64,000 nt of DNA from Burkholderia plantarii (GCF_001411805.1 NZ_CP007212.1:1860001-1924000); one strand, 5' to 3'. Numbered from the stretch's first letter, positions 47,076-57,130 are shown. A program made the numbers and translations. Notes: generated by a model not told the origin, from the sequence alone.

Positions 47076-48422
47076 ATGGCACACGACGACATCCAATTCG
47101 CCGACGGCGCCGCGCCGTTCTCGCAGTCGCAGCAGTTCCACGACATCAAGGACGCCGCGCACGAGCATCTGCTGAACCGCATCGAGGAGCTCGGTTCGGA
47201 GTTCGGGCGCTGGTCGCGGCAGGCGATCAACCAGTTCGTCGATCTGGAGATCGACAGCTTCGTGCGGCTGCGCCGGATTCCGCTCAACGAGAGCGAGGTG
47301 CGCGAGATCGCCGAGGCGCTGACCAAGGAGCTGGCCGGCTTCGGGCCGATCGAGGACCTGCTCGGCGATCCGCTGGTGGAGGACATCCTGATCAACGGCT
47401 ACAACGACATCTACGTGTCGCGCCGCGGGATTCTCGCCAAGCTGCCGATCCGCTTCACCGACAACGCGCACCTGCTGCGCATCGTGCGGCGGATCCTGGC
47501 GCCGGTCGGGCGCCGGCTCGACGAATCGAACCCGATGGTCGACGCGCGGCTGCCCGACGGCGGGCGCGTGAACGTCGTGATCGAGCCGCTCTCGCTCGAC
47601 GGGCCGGTGGTGTCGATCCGCAAGTTCCGCAAGGACCCGCTGAAGCCGTCGGACCTGCTCGAGAACAGCACCTACAACGACGAGATCAGCACGCTGCTGG
47701 AGGCCGCCGTGGAGGCGCGCTGCAACATCCTGGTGTCGGGCGGCACGAGTTCGGGCAAGACCTCGCTGCTCAACGCGCTGGCGTTCCACGTGCCCGAGAA
47801 CGAACGCGTGGTGACCATCGAGGACACCGCCGAGCTGTCGCTGAACCATCCGCACGTGGTGCGGCTCGAAAGCCGCCCGGGCGGCTTCGACGGCACCGGC
47901 GTGGTGACCATCCGCGACCTGCTGCGCAACACGCTGCGGATGCGCCCGGACCGCATCATCGTCGGCGAAGTGCGCGGCGGCGAGGTGCTGGAAATGCTGC
48001 AGGCGATGAACACCGGCCACGACGGCTCGATGGGCACGATCCACGCGAGCTCGCCGCGCGAATGCCTGTACCGGCTGGAGATGCTGGCCGGCTTCGCCGG
48101 CTTCCAGGGCACCGAGTCGAGCCTGCGCCGCCAGATCTCGAACGCGATCGACTTCATCGTGCAGATCGGGCGGCTCTCCAACGGGCGCCGCCGGATCCTG
48201 TCGATCACCGAGGTGACCGGCATGTCGGACAACATCGTCGCGACCCAGGAGCTCTATCGCTACGACGCGCGCGTGACGCCCGAGGGCGAGGAGATCGATC
48301 ACTGGGAGTCGCTCGGCATCCATCCGCATTCGCCGAAGCTCGCGCGCTTTCGCAGCGTGCTGATCGGCAACCTCGGCGGCGGCATGGACGGCTTCGGCCG
48401 CGGCGGAGGCTTCAATGTCTAG
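47076..48422 (+). CDS. tadA: Tad pilus assembly ATPase TadA/CpaF
   Basis: The hexameric secretion ATPase that drives Flp pilus assembly. It has 448 residues with Walker A GGTSSGKTS (near 222), the Asp box VVTIEDTAEL (near 246), Walker B RIIVGEVRGGEV (near 290) and the His box STGHDGSMGTIHA-like region (near 310). The C-terminal Gly-rich tail overlaps tadB by eight bases. The four bases between it and tadZ indicate translational coupling. Confidence 0.97.
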   Translation: MAHDDIQFADGAAPFSQSQQFHDIKDAAHEHLLNRIEELGSEFGRWSRQAINQFVDLEIDSFVRLRRIPLNESEVREIAEALTKELAGFGPIEDLLGDPLVEDILINGYNDIYVSRRGILAKLPIRFTDNAHLLRIVRRILAPVGRRLDESNPMVDARLPDGGRVNVVIEPLSLDGPVVSIRKFRKDPLKPSDLLENSTYNDEISTLLEAAVEARCNILVSGGTSSGKTSLLNALAFHVPENERVVTIEDTAELSLNHPHVVRLESRPGGFDGTGVVTIRDLLRNTLRMRPDRIIVGEVRGGEVLEMLQAMNTGHDGSMGTIHASSPRECLYRLEMLAGFAGFQGTESSLRRQISNAIDFIVQIGRLSNGRRRILSITEVTGMSDNIVATQELYRYDARVTPEGEEIDHWESLGIHPHSPKLARFRSVLIGNLGGGMDGFGRGGGFNV

Positions 48423-49431
48423 CGGCGTGCTGTGGGCGCTGTCGTTCGCGCTGCTGCTGGCCGCGGCCGGCGTGATGCTGTGGCGCGGCAGCCAGTTGCG
48501 CGAGCAGAGCGCGCACACGCGGCGCTTCTTCGACAGCCGCCTGGAGGCGGGCGCGAAGGTGGCCGTGCCGGCCGCTACGGCCGGCGGTGCCGGTAGCGCG
48601 CCCACGCGCCAGAAGGCTGCGGCCGCGAGGCCGCCCGCCGGGCAGGCGGCCCGGCCGACGACGGCCGCCGCGGGCCTCGCGGCGTGGCGCGCCAGGGCCC
48701 AGGCGTGGTGGCTCGGCATCAGCGATCGAGCCGGCCTCGAGGAGGTCCGGGGCCTGCTCTACGTGCTGGCCGGGCTGGTGCTGCTGGCGATGCTGGTGGC
48801 CGGCGCGCGCGGCGGCTGGGTGGCGGCCGGCGCGGCGCTGCTCGGCGGCGCCGCGCTGGTCTGCCTGTGGGTGCTGCGGCGAATTTCGGCACGGCGCCTG
48901 AAGATCGTCCGGCAGCTGCCGTCGTTTCTCGACGGCGTGGTGCGGCTCGTGACGCTCGGCAACAGCGTGCCGGCCGCGTTTCAGGGCGCGCTCGGCACCA
49001 CCGAGATGCCGCTGCGCCGCTGCCTCGACCAGGTGTCGAGGATGCTGCGCACCGGCGTGGAGATCGATCGCGCGATGCTGCATATCGCCAGGGAATACCG
49101 CGTCCGCGAGTTCGAGCTGGTGGGCTCGGTGTTGCGCCTGTCGGTCAAGTACGGCGGGCGCGCCGACGTGATGCTGGAACGCATGGCGACCTTCATGCGC
49201 GATCTGGAGCAGGCCGAGCGCGAACTGCACGCGATGTCGGCGGAGACGCGCCTGTCGGCATGGGTGCTCGGCCTGCTGCCGATCGCGGTCGGCAGCTTCG
49301 TGGTGTCGACCAATCCGCAGTATTTCACGGCGATGTGGATCAACGAGTCCGGCCGCCTCGTGCTGTACGTGGCGTTCGGCCTGCAGATGCTCGGCGGCTA
49401 TCTGCTGTACCGGATGGCGCGGCTCAGGTAG
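48415..49431 (+). CDS. tadB: Tad inner-membrane platform protein TadB
   Basis: A GspF-like membrane protein that, with TadC, forms the assembly platform. It has 338 residues: an N-terminal helix, an Ala/Pro-rich linker, two helices (about 118-160) and the T2SF/GspF domain (about 168-300, LPSFLDGVVRLVTLGNSVPAAF). C-terminal helices follow. It overlaps tadA by eight bases and is followed 10 bp later by tadC. Confidence 0.94.
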   Translation: MSSGVLWALSFALLLAAAGVMLWRGSQLREQSAHTRRFFDSRLEAGAKVAVPAATAGGAGSAPTRQKAAAARPPAGQAARPTTAAAGLAAWRARAQAWWLGISDRAGLEEVRGLLYVLAGLVLLAMLVAGARGGWVAAGAALLGGAALVCLWVLRRISARRLKIVRQLPSFLDGVVRLVTLGNSVPAAFQGALGTTEMPLRRCLDQVSRMLRTGVEIDRAMLHIAREYRVREFELVGSVLRLSVKYGGRADVMLERMATFMRDLEQAERELHAMSAETRLSAWVLGLLPIAVGSFVVSTNPQYFTAMWINESGRLVLYVAFGLQMLGGYLLYRMARLR

Positions 49432-49441
49432 GGGAGGCGTA

Positions 49442-50434
49442 ATGGAGGCACATCACCTGGGCGCGATGGCGCTGGGCTTGGGGGCGATCGGCGTGCTGCT
49501 GCTGGCCGGCGTGGCGATCGTGCGCGCCTTGCTCCTGCAGCGCAGCGAACGCACGCTCGCGACCGCGCTCGACCAGCGTCTGGCGGCGAGCCGCGCCGCG
49601 GCCGCGCGCGCCGGGCAGGCGCAGGCCGCCGAGCTCAAGCCGGCCGGGGCGCGGCAGGCCGGCTTCGCGGCGTGGCGCGCGCAGGCCGAGCGGATCGGCA
49701 TGCGCTGGCTCGACACCAGCCTCGGCAAGCAACTGGTGGCCGACGAGGATCGCCAGCTGCTCGAGCAGTGCGGCTACGTGGAGGCGCGCTCGCGCGGCCT
49801 GTTCCTGGTGGCGCGGCTGGCCTGCGCGATCGGGCTGCCGCTCGCGATCCTGCCGTTCATCGCGCATGGCGGGGCCGGCAAATGGCTGTTCGGGCTGTTC
49901 CTCGCGCTCGCGGCCGGCTTCATGCTCCCGAAGATCTACGTGCGCCGCCGCGCGGCGGCGCGCCGCGAGAGCGTGGCCGACGAGATGCCGCTGTTCGTCG
50001 ACATGCTGCGCCTGCTGCAGGGCGTCGGCCTGTCGCTCGACCAGAGCATGCAGGTGATCACGCACGACTTCACCACCATGCTGCCGGTGCTGTCGTGGGA
50101 ACTGGGCGTCGCGCAGCGGCAGTTCGCGGCGGGGCGCACGCGCGAGCAGTCGCTCGCGCGCCTGACCAGCAGCTTCGACAACGAGGACCTGCGCTCGATC
50201 GTGCGGCTGCTGATCCAGGTTGACAAGCACGGCGGCGCGGTGCAGGAGCCGCTGCGGCTGTTCGGCGACCGGCTGCGCGACGGGCGCCGCGCCACCCTGC
50301 GCGAGCGGATCGGCCGGCTGACCGTGAAGATGACCGGCGTGATGATCGTCACGCTGCTGCCGGCGCTGCTGATCGTGACGGCCGGGCCGGGGATCATGAC
50401 CGTGGTGTTCGCGCTCGCGAACATGAAGCGCTGA
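49442..50434 (+). CDS. tadC: Tad inner-membrane platform protein TadC
   Basis: The second GspF-like platform protein. It has 330 residues with an N-terminal helix (about 12-30), a pair of helices around 120-160, the T2SF domain (about 180-305, DEMPLFVDMLRLLQGVGLSLDQSMQVI) and a final helix. GGGAGG lies just before the ATG. The order tadA-tadB-tadC is canonical. Confidence 0.94.
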   Translation: MEAHHLGAMALGLGAIGVLLLAGVAIVRALLLQRSERTLATALDQRLAASRAAAARAGQAQAAELKPAGARQAGFAAWRAQAERIGMRWLDTSLGKQLVADEDRQLLEQCGYVEARSRGLFLVARLACAIGLPLAILPFIAHGGAGKWLFGLFLALAAGFMLPKIYVRRRAAARRESVADEMPLFVDMLRLLQGVGLSLDQSMQVITHDFTTMLPVLSWELGVAQRQFAAGRTREQSLARLTSSFDNEDLRSIVRLLIQVDKHGGAVQEPLRLFGDRLRDGRRATLRERIGRLTVKMTGVMIVTLLPALLIVTAGPGIMTVVFALANMKR

Positions 50435-50468
50435 CGGCGGGCGACACCATGAAGAGGAGCGCAGCGAG

Positions 50469-51323
50469 ATGAAACGATCGAAGGGACGCACCGTGCTGGC
50501 CGGCGTGCTCGTCGCCGGGCTGGCGAGCGGCTGCTCGCTGTTCAAGGATGCGAACTACGGGGTCGGCGCGCAGGCCGAGCGGGCCGCGATGATCCAGGCC
50601 GCGGCCGACAAGGTCGACCCGCCCGACACGCCGGGCATGTATCTGGGCCTGATCGACCGCATGCAGCAGCAGGGGCTCTATTACGCCTCGCTCGCGCACA
50701 TCGACGAATACGAGAAGCAGTACGGCGCGACGCCCGATACCCGGCTGCTGCGTGCCGACGCGCTGCGCGCGACCTCGCAGCTCGATGCCGGCGAGCAGGC
50801 CTACACGCAGCTGCTGAACACGCCGCTGGCCGCGCGCGGCTATCGCGGCATCGGCTTGATCGCGGGCGCGCGCGGCGACTTCACGCGCGCCGCCAGGCTG
50901 CTGGAACAGGCCACGCTGCTCGCGCCGACCGACGCCGCGGCGCTCTCGGATCTCGCCTACGCGCGGATGCGGGCCGGCGATCCGGGCGGCGCGCGCGTGC
51001 CGCTGATGAAGGCCGCCGAGCTCGATCACCGCAACCCGCGGATCATGAGCAACGTCGCGCTGTTCCTGATGGCGAGCGGGCATCCGGAGGATGCGCAGGG
51101 CCTGATGGACCAGCAGCGCCTGACGCCGCAGGTGCGCGCCGAGATTCGCGACGACGCGGCCCGGGTCACGGCCGCGCAGCGCATGCGCCAGCTGACCGTG
51201 GTGCCGCCGGGGCCGGCCGACGCGTCGCGGCCGGCCGGCCCCGGCCCCGGCGCCGCGCCGATCGCGAGCAATGAAGGCTTCGACCTGGCCGCGCCGCTGT
51301 TGCAGCGCTTCTCGCAAAAATGA
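50469..51323 (+). CDS. tadD: Tad TPR lipoprotein TadD
   Basis: A TPR lipoprotein needed for Tad pilus biogenesis, comparable to pilotins. It has 284 residues with lipobox ASGC (Cys22) and three to four TPR-like helical repeats (about 95-220, ARGYRGIGLIAGARGDFTRAARLLEQA, then DAAALSDLAYARM). A Pro/Ala tail follows. The stop overlaps the start of the DUF3613 gene (ATGA). Confidence 0.92.
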   Translation: MKRSKGRTVLAGVLVAGLASGCSLFKDANYGVGAQAERAAMIQAAADKVDPPDTPGMYLGLIDRMQQQGLYYASLAHIDEYEKQYGATPDTRLLRADALRATSQLDAGEQAYTQLLNTPLAARGYRGIGLIAGARGDFTRAARLLEQATLLAPTDAAALSDLAYARMRAGDPGGARVPLMKAAELDHRNPRIMSNVALFLMASGHPEDAQGLMDQQRLTPQVRAEIRDDAARVTAAQRMRQLTVVPPGPADASRPAGPGPGAAPIASNEGFDLAAPLLQRFSQK

Positions 51324-51955
51324 CCCACGACACAGAGCCGACGATGCGACATTCCCAATCCTGGCGGCCGCGCCCGCCCGTTCGTCCTGCCGCGTGGGTG
51401 GTGCTGGCTGCCCTGGTCGGTCCGGTGCCGGCCGGATTCGCCCAGCAGGCCGCGGACCCGGCGCTCGCGCAGTTGCAGCAGCAGTTGCAGCCGATCTCGG
51501 GCGCGCAGCTGCAGGCGCCGGCCGAGCAGCAGGTGCAGCAGGTGCAGCAGGTGCAGCAGGTGCAGCAGGTGCAGCAGGTGCAGGCGGCGCCGCAGCCGCT
51601 GCCGGTGGTCCGGCCGCTTTCGCCGGCACGAGCGCAGGCACAAGCTGCAGCGCCGGCTGCGGAGGCGCCGCCGCAGGCTGCCGTTGCGCCGCCGCGGCCG
51701 GTGGCCGTGGCACAGCCGCCGCTGGCCATGCCCCGTCCGTCGGTGGTCGGCCCGGCGACGACGGCCTGGCTCGACCTCCAGCGCAGCAACCGCGCGGCGT
51801 CCCCCGAGGCGCATCCGTTCGAAGGCGCGGCGGCATCGTCCGCGTATCAGCGCTACCTGCAGTCGTTTGCCAAGCCGATTCCGACCTGGTTCACGTCGGT
51901 CCAGCGTTCGTCGGGCGGCGGTTCGTCCGGCGGAGGCGATCTGCAGTCGCAATAA
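51320..51955 (+). CDS. DUF3613 exported protein with a VQQ repeat
   Basis: A 211-residue exported protein, translationally coupled to tadD. It has a basic N-terminus, a hydrophobic signal segment (about 22-42), a Gln-rich stretch with Val-Gln-Gln repeats (about 72-88) and a long Pro/Ala linker. The C-terminal DUF3613 domain (about 145-190, TTAWLDLQRSNRAASPEAHPFEG) follows, and the protein ends in a Ser/Gly tail. DUF3613 proteins are found in Tad-type loci of related bacteria as far as I know; their role is unknown. Position points to a periplasmic or outer-membrane accessory of the pilus. Confidence 0.8.
   Translation: MTHDTEPTMRHSQSWRPRPPVRPAAWVVLAALVGPVPAGFAQQAADPALAQLQQQLQPISGAQLQAPAEQQVQQVQQVQQVQQVQQVQAAPQPLPVVRPLSPARAQAQAAAPAAEAPPQAAVAPPRPVAVAQPPLAMPRPSVVGPATTAWLDLQRSNRAASPEAHPFEGAAASSAYQRYLQSFAKPIPTWFTSVQRSSGGGSSGGGDLQSQ
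51533..51583 (+). repeat. 9-bp tandem repeat (GTGCAGCAG)
   Basis: Five perfect copies of GTGCAGCAG from 51533 to 51577 and a partial sixth. It encodes Val-Gln-Gln repeats. Slippage would change length by three residues without breaking the frame. Confidence 0.9.
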
Positions 51956-51969
51956 CCGTCGAGGCGATC

Positions 51970-53835
51970 ATGAAACCCGTCCAGACGCGCCGCCCGCGCC
52001 AGCCGATCCACGCCGGCGCGATCGTCGGGCGCCGCCGCGAGCGCGGCGCGTTCGCGATGATGACGATCATCTTCATGACGGTCATGATCGCGATCCTCGG
52101 CATGCTCGACATCGGCAACGTGTTCTTCCAGCGCCGCGACCTCCAGCGCATCGCCGACATGGCCGCGCTCGCCGGCGTGCAGCGGCTCGACACCACCTGC
52201 ACGCAGGCGCCCGTCAGCGCGCGCCAGAGCGCGACCAGCAACGGCCTCAACGCGAGCGCCGGCGACACCATCTCGATCGGCTGCGGCCGCTGGGACCCGA
52301 CCGTCAATCCCGCGCCGAGCTATTACGTGCCGGTCCCGAACCCCGGCGCGTCGAGCCCGGCCGTGCAGCTCAACGCGGTGCAGGTGGCGGTGTCGCGCCA
52401 GGTGCCGTACTTCTTCCTCGGGCCGACCCGCACGGTGTACGCGAGGTCGACCTCGCGCGCGACCGCGATCGACGTGTTCTCGGTGGGCGCCACGCTCGCG
52501 CAGCTGAGCGGCACGAGCTGCGCGGGCACGCCGGCCTCGTCGAGCGCGAACCCGGGGCTCGTCAACGGGCTGCTCGGCGCGCTGCTCGGCACCAAGTCGG
52601 GCTTGAACCTGAGCCTCGTGTCGTACCAGGCGCTGGCCTGCACCAGCATCAAGCTCGGCGATCTCGCGCTGGCGGCCCAGGCGGGCACGATCGATCAGCT
52701 GCTGGCCGCGAAGCTGTCGCTGAGCAAGTTCCTGAGCGTGGTGGCGAGCGCGGCGAGCCAGACCAGCGTGGTCAACGCGAACCTGCAGGCGGCCATCGGC
52801 GCGCTGCAGGTGCTCGGCTCGGCCACCGTGAATTCCGCGAACATCAACCTCGGCGGCCCGAACGGCGTGCTCAACGTGGCGCTGGCCGACACCAAGTCGG
52901 CCGCCGACGCCCAGGTCAACCTGCTCGACCTGGTGATGGTGGGTGCCGAGATCGCCAATTCCGGCAACGCCGTGGCGCTCAATATGCCGGCGCTCGCGCT
53001 CGGCGGCCTGACCGGCACGCAGTTGCAGGTGCAGATCATCAGCCCGCCGTCGATCGCCGTCGGCGAGGGCGGCAAGGACGCCAACGGCAACTGGCGCACC
53101 CAGGCCTCGACGGCCGCGGCCGGCGTCTACCTGGTGGTCGACCTCGGCACCCAGACGCTGCCGATCCTGGGGCCGCTGCTGCAATTGGTCGGCGTCAACG
53201 TCGACGTCACGCTGCCGATCTACATCCAGGCCGGCACCGGTACCGCGGTACTCGAATCGACCCGATGCGCGCAGACCCCGCAGGCGAGCACGGCGACCAT
53301 CAAGGCCACGCCGGGCATCGCCAATCTCTGCATCGGCACGCCGCCGCTGAATGCGAAGGGGCTGATCAACCTGTCGTCGTCGTACAGCTGCACGAGTCCC
53401 GCGCAGATCGTCAACGCCAAGCTCACGCTGCTGAACCTCGTCAACGTCGCGCAATTGACGGTGTCGCTCTCGAACATTTCGGTGAAGGTGCAGGGTGCGC
53501 CGGCCACCCACGTGTTCAGCGGCGTGGCAGGGCTCGATGCCAATTACTGGACGGTCAACTCGAATGCGCTCGGCTCGGCGCTGGCCAATGCGCTCGCGCA
53601 GCTGTCGAGCGCCAAGATCACGCCGAACGTGGCGCTGTTCGGCACGTCCGTCGTCAGCGTGCCGGGGAATTTCGTCTCGACCGTGCTCGGCATCCTGACC
53701 AGCGCGCTGGGCCCGCTGCTCAGCTCGCTCGACGCCGTCATCGTTCCGCTGCTGAACCTGCTCGGGGTGCAGGTCGGGGCGGCCACCGTCCATCAGATCT
53801 CGCTGAATTGCGGGGTCGCGCAGACGGTCTACTGA
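51970..53835 (+). CDS. tadG: TadG-like pilus protein
   Basis: A large Tad-associated membrane-anchored protein. It has 621 residues with a basic N-terminus, the TadG/TadE-type hydrophobic segment [29 protein letters not shown] (about 25-53) and the following [16 protein letters not shown] stretch typical of pilus-assembly TadG proteins. A long Ala/Leu/Asn/Val-rich extracytoplasmic region follows. The ATG at 51970 has GAGG upstream; a longer in-frame extension overlaps two other genes and is rejected. It is the last structural gene before the regulator. Confidence 0.88.
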   Translation: MKPVQTRRPRQPIHAGAIVGRRRERGAFAMMTIIFMTVMIAILGMLDIGNVFFQRRDLQRIADMAALAGVQRLDTTCTQAPVSARQSATSNGLNASAGDTISIGCGRWDPTVNPAPSYYVPVPNPGASSPAVQLNAVQVAVSRQVPYFFLGPTRTVYARSTSRATAIDVFSVGATLAQLSGTSCAGTPASSSANPGLVNGLLGALLGTKSGLNLSLVSYQALACTSIKLGDLALAAQAGTIDQLLAAKLSLSKFLSVVASAASQTSVVNANLQAAIGALQVLGSATVNSANINLGGPNGVLNVALADTKSAADAQVNLLDLVMVGAEIANSGNAVALNMPALALGGLTGTQLQVQIISPPSIAVGEGGKDANGNWRTQASTAAAGVYLVVDLGTQTLPILGPLLQLVGVNVDVTLPIYIQAGTGTAVLESTRCAQTPQASTATIKATPGIANLCIGTPPLNAKGLINLSSSYSCTSPAQIVNAKLTLLNLVNVAQLTVSLSNISVKVQGAPATHVFSGVAGLDANYWTVNSNALGSALANALAQLSSAKITPNVALFGTSVVSVPGNFVSTVLGILTSALGPLLSSLDAVIVPLLNLLGVQVGAATVHQISLNCGVAQTVY

Positions 53836-53854
53836 ATGCATTGACTGGTATCCG

Positions 53855-55246
53855 ATGAGAAATACACCTGCAATCGAGGGACTCGATCTGTACGTCTGGG
53901 AAGGCAAGGCGGACATCGTCGACCGCGTCGCGCGCTGCATGGCCAGCTTCGACGTCGAGGTGATCCGTGCCGACAACGTCGCGCTGTCGCCCGAGCGGGC
54001 CGCCGCGCGGCCGTCGCTCGCGATCATCAGCATCAGCATGATCGAGAGCGGCGCGGCCTTCCTGTCGGAGTGGCAGGCCAACATCGGCATGCCGGTGGTG
54101 TGGGTCGGCGCCGCGCGCGGCGGTGCGGACGCCGCCTCGTATCCGCCCGAGTACTCTCACATCCTGCCGCTCGACTTCACCTGTGCGGAACTGCGCGGCC
54201 TGGTGACGAAGCTGGTCGCGCAGTTGCGCGCGCACGCCGCGAAGACTTCGGCGCCGGCCATGCTGGTCGCCCATTCCGAGCCGATGCAGGCGCTCCTGCA
54301 GGAGGTGGACACGTTCGCCGACTGCGATACCAACGTGCTGCTGCATGGCGAGACCGGCGTGGGCAAGGAGCGCATCGCCCAGCTGCTGCACGAGAAGCAC
54401 TCGCGCTACCGGCACGGCGAGTTCGTGCCGGTCAACTGCGGCGCGATTCCGGACGGCCTGTTCGAGTCGCTGTTCTTCGGCCACGCGAAGGGCTCGTTCA
54501 CGGGCGCGGTGGTCGCGCACAAGGGCTACTTCGAACAGGCGGCCGGCGGCACGCTGTTCCTCGACGAGGTCGGCGATCTGCCGCTCTACCAGCAGGTGAA
54601 GCTGCTGCGCGTGCTGGAGGACGGCACGGTGTTGCGGGTCGGCGCGAGCGCGCCGCTCAAGGTCGATTTCCGGCTCGTCGCGGCCAGCAACAAGAAGCTG
54701 CCGCAGCTCGTGAAGGAGGGCACGTTCCGCGCCGACCTTTACTATCGGCTTGCGGTGATCGAACTCGGCATCCCGTCGCTGGAGGAGCGCGGTGCCGTCG
54801 ACAAGATCGCGCTGTTCAAGTCGTTCGTCGCCGAGGTGGTGGGCGACGACCGGCTCGGCACGCTGCCGGACCTGCCGTACTGGCTCGCCGACGCGGTGGC
54901 CGACACCTACTTCCCCGGCAACGTGCGCGAGCTGCGCAATCTGGCCGAGCGGGTCGGCGTGACGGTGCGCCAGACCGGGGCCTGGGACGCCGCGCGGCTG
55001 CAGCGGCTGATCTCCCACGCGCGCGCCGTGCAGCCGGTGCCGGCCGAAAGCGCGGCCGAGGTCTACGTCGACCGCAGCAAGTGGGACATGACCGAACGCA
55101 ATCGCGTGATCGCGGCACTTGACGCAAACGGTTGGCGCCGCCAGGATACCGCGCAGCATCTCGGTATCAGTCGCAAGGTCTTGTGGGAAAAGATGCGCAA
55201 GTACCAGATTTTCGACGAAGAGCCCGAGGCGCGCGAAAGTGAGTGA
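53855..55246 (+). CDS. Sigma-54-dependent activator of the Tad locus
   Basis: A bacterial enhancer-binding protein of 463 residues. Residues 1-130 look like a degenerate receiver domain without a usable phospho-acceptor aspartate. The AAA+ domain (about 145-385) has Walker A GETGVGKE (near 166), the sigma-54 contact loop GSFTGA (near 213; consensus GAFTGA) and Walker B LFLDEVGD (near 235). The arginine-finger region FRADLYYRL and the [13 protein letters not shown] motif also lie in it. A Fis-type helix-turn-helix closes the protein (about 410-452, [19 protein letters not shown]). It lies 19 bp after tadG. By architecture it resembles FleQ/VpsR-type activators. It is the only sigma-54 activator in the window and thus the prime candidate to act at the repeat clusters 3396-3420 and 41450-41495. 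Confidence 0.93.
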   Translation: MRNTPAIEGLDLYVWEGKADIVDRVARCMASFDVEVIRADNVALSPERAAARPSLAIISISMIESGAAFLSEWQANIGMPVVWVGAARGGADAASYPPEYSHILPLDFTCAELRGLVTKLVAQLRAHAAKTSAPAMLVAHSEPMQALLQEVDTFADCDTNVLLHGETGVGKERIAQLLHEKHSRYRHGEFVPVNCGAIPDGLFESLFFGHAKGSFTGAVVAHKGYFEQAAGGTLFLDEVGDLPLYQQVKLLRVLEDGTVLRVGASAPLKVDFRLVAASNKKLPQLVKEGTFRADLYYRLAVIELGIPSLEERGAVDKIALFKSFVAEVVGDDRLGTLPDLPYWLADAVADTYFPGNVRELRNLAERVGVTVRQTGAWDAARLQRLISHARAVQPVPAESAAEVYVDRSKWDMTERNRVIAALDANGWRRQDTAQHLGISRKVLWEKMRKYQIFDEEPEARESE

Positions 55247-55299
55247 TAATGGCTGGATTGCGGTCAGAAATACAACTAAATCTGTGCAGGAATCTCTAC

Positions 55300-56022
55300 A
55301 TGAGTCATAAACGGGTTTTGGGGCGCACATTTGTTGCAGGTTTGATGATGGCGGGGGGACTTCAGGTTGCATTGGCGCAGGGTCTGGCCGGCAGTGACGA
55401 CGCGGCGGCGCCGGTCGCCGCTTCGGGCGGCGTGGTGAACGCGGCGCCGGCCGCCACCGGTGCGTTGCCGCCGACCACCCCGGCCGCCCAGGTACCGGCG
55501 GGCGGCGCCACGGCGCAGAGCACGATCGACGAGCTTCAGCAACTGATCCAGTCACATTCGCTGACCGAGATGCGCACCGCCTACAACGGCAGCTACGGCG
55601 CGAGCCTGCTGTTCAGCATCCAGAACGCGACTTACTACGTGGCGCTGTTCCAGCAGAAGGCGTTCTGGCGCGTGGTCAAGACCACCAACGAGGCGCGTGC
55701 CGAAGCGGTGTTCCACGACTTCTCGAAGCAGGCCGAATCGCTCGCCGCCTCGGAATTGCAGGCAACGCGGCTCGAGGCCCAGAAGGCGCAGACGGACAAG
55801 CAGATCGCCGTCGTGCAAGAGCGCGCGAACCGCCTGCAGGCCGATCTGCAGGTCGCGCGCGAGCAGCAGGCCGCCGTCAACAATCGCCAGAAGGCCACGC
55901 GCACCGAAGCGGCGGCACTGCAGGCCCAGCGCGATGCGCTGCAGGCCCAGTTGCGCCAGCTGCAGATGCAGGTCCGGTCGTTGCAGCGCCAGGCCGACGC
56001 CGGGCTGCCGGGCGACCGCTAG
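55300..56022 (+). CDS. DUF2968 exported coiled-coil protein
   Basis: A 240-residue exported protein. It has a signal peptide ending at ALAQG, an Ala/Pro/Thr-rich linker (to about 75) and a DUF2968 core (about 80-150, IDELQQLIQSHSLTEMRTAYNGSYGASLLF). A long Gln/Ala/Arg coiled coil follows (about 150-235). I chose the ATG at 55300, with AGGA about ten bases upstream; earlier starts at 55243-55249 overlap the end of the regulator. It lies 53 bp after that gene and closes the Tad locus, so a role in the pilus or its envelope passage is possible. Confidence 0.82.
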   Translation: MSHKRVLGRTFVAGLMMAGGLQVALAQGLAGSDDAAAPVAASGGVVNAAPAATGALPPTTPAAQVPAGGATAQSTIDELQQLIQSHSLTEMRTAYNGSYGASLLFSIQNATYYVALFQQKAFWRVVKTTNEARAEAVFHDFSKQAESLAASELQATRLEAQKAQTDKQIAVVQERANRLQADLQVAREQQAAVNNRQKATRTEAAALQAQRDALQAQLRQLQMQVRSLQRQADAGLPGDR

Positions 56023-56158
56023 GACGGTTCGCGGTGGCATGCGCCGCTCGGGCGGTGCCATGCCGCGGCGCCTGAGCAGGAAAGCTGGCGGGAAGGTGGC
56101 TGCCGGAGATCCTGGCCGGAATCGGACCGGGGCGCGGCGGAGAAACAAAGCGGGGAAA

Positions 56159-56192
56159 CGAAACGGGCAAGCCTTGCAGCTTGCCCGTTTCG
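56159..56192. terminator. Bidirectional terminator between the DUF2968 gene and hfq2
   Basis: A 14-bp perfect stem (56159-56172 with 56179-56192) and a 6-base loop between convergent genes; TTT follows shortly on the plus strand. Confidence 0.7.
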
Positions 56193-56195
56193 CGT

Positions 56196-56771
56196 TTACT
56201 CGTTGTTGCCGCTGGTGGGGCCGAGCGGGCGCCGGCGGCGCGTGACGATCACCGGGCTGTTGCCGGAGCGCTCGGGCGGCGTCGAGACGCCTTCGTGCGA
56301 TTCGCGCGGCGCGTGATAGTCGCGTGAGCTGCTGTATTCGCGCGGCGCGCTGTACTCGCGGGGCTCACGCGGCTCGCGGGGTTCGCGCGGCGTGTAGCCT
56401 TCGCTGCGGCCTTCACCGCGCCCCTCGCCGCGCGATTCGCGCGGGCCGCCGTGCGAGCCGTAGGGGTTGTGACCGCCGCCTTCGCGCGGCGGCCGGCCGC
56501 CGCCATGGCCGCCGCCGCCCGTGCGGGGGCCGCCGCGGCCGCCGCCGCCGGGCCGCGAGCCGCCCATGTCGAGCTGGATCGTGGAGATCGCGCGTTTGTA
56601 GATGCCTTGCAAACCGACGGGCGTGCGCAGCATCACCAGGTACTGATCGAACGACTCGATACAGCCCGTCAGGCGGATGCCGTTGACGAGGTAGATTTCG
56701 ACGCGCTTGCGTTCCTTGCGAGCGGCGTTGATGAAGTCGTTTTGCGGATGGGATTCTGCAGGATTGGCCAT
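56196..56771 (-). CDS. hfq2: Hfq2, RNA chaperone with a long RGG/PRE-rich tail
   Basis: An Sm-fold RNA chaperone. The 191-residue protein has a normal Hfq core in the first 75 residues: [39 protein letters not shown] (Sm1) and YKRAISTI (Sm2; canonical YKHAIS). The remaining 115 residues are a Gly/Arg-rich tail with RGG-like boxes, then PRE repeats and Tyr/Ser/Arg motifs. Burkholderia carry a short Hfq elsewhere and a second, longer Hfq2 of about this size. The start at 56771 gives the natural N-terminus; longer extensions are Arg/Ser-rich without a ribosome site. A -10-like TATAGT lies near 56907-56912 on this strand. Confidence 0.9.
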   Translation of the reverse strand: MANPAESHPQNDFINAARKERKRVEIYLVNGIRLTGCIESFDQYLVMLRTPVGLQGIYKRAISTIQLDMGGSRPGGGGRGGPRTGGGGHGGGRPPREGGGHNPYGSHGGPRESRGEGRGEGRSEGYTPREPREPREPREYSAPREYSSSRDYHAPRESHEGVSTPPERSGNSPVIVTRRRRPLGPTSGNNE

Positions 56772-57130
56772 TGAGAAGCGGCTTGAGCCGGCGTCAGATG
56801 AGGGTTTTGCATGGTTGCGCGCCGCGCTGTCCGCGGAGCGCTTGTGCGGGATTCTACCCTGTTCATATGAGATGCGTGCGGGGACGTTTGTGTCCAACCG
56901 TTACCCACTATAGACGTTCGGCGCGCGAAGTGTGATCGGCCGAATGGCCCGGACGGCCCGTGGAGAGCGGATGCGACCCCCGACGAGCGGGTCTGGCACG
57001 GCAGCGGCCGAAGGAAATCGGGCATTTTGTCGCGTTATTGTGCTGGCGCGGACCGGCGGTCAGGGCACCGCTCGCGACGGGGCGCCGAGGCCGGCACGCC
57101 GCCCGACGGCGGCCGGTCCGTGCGCGCCGC
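56772..57130. other. Gene-free stretch between hfq2 and the DUF1571 gene
   Basis: It probably contains the hfq2 promoter (TATAGT near 56907-56912, weak -35) and a short inverted repeat GGAC-GTTTGT-GTCC (56882-56895). No protein gene is seen. Confidence 0.45.
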
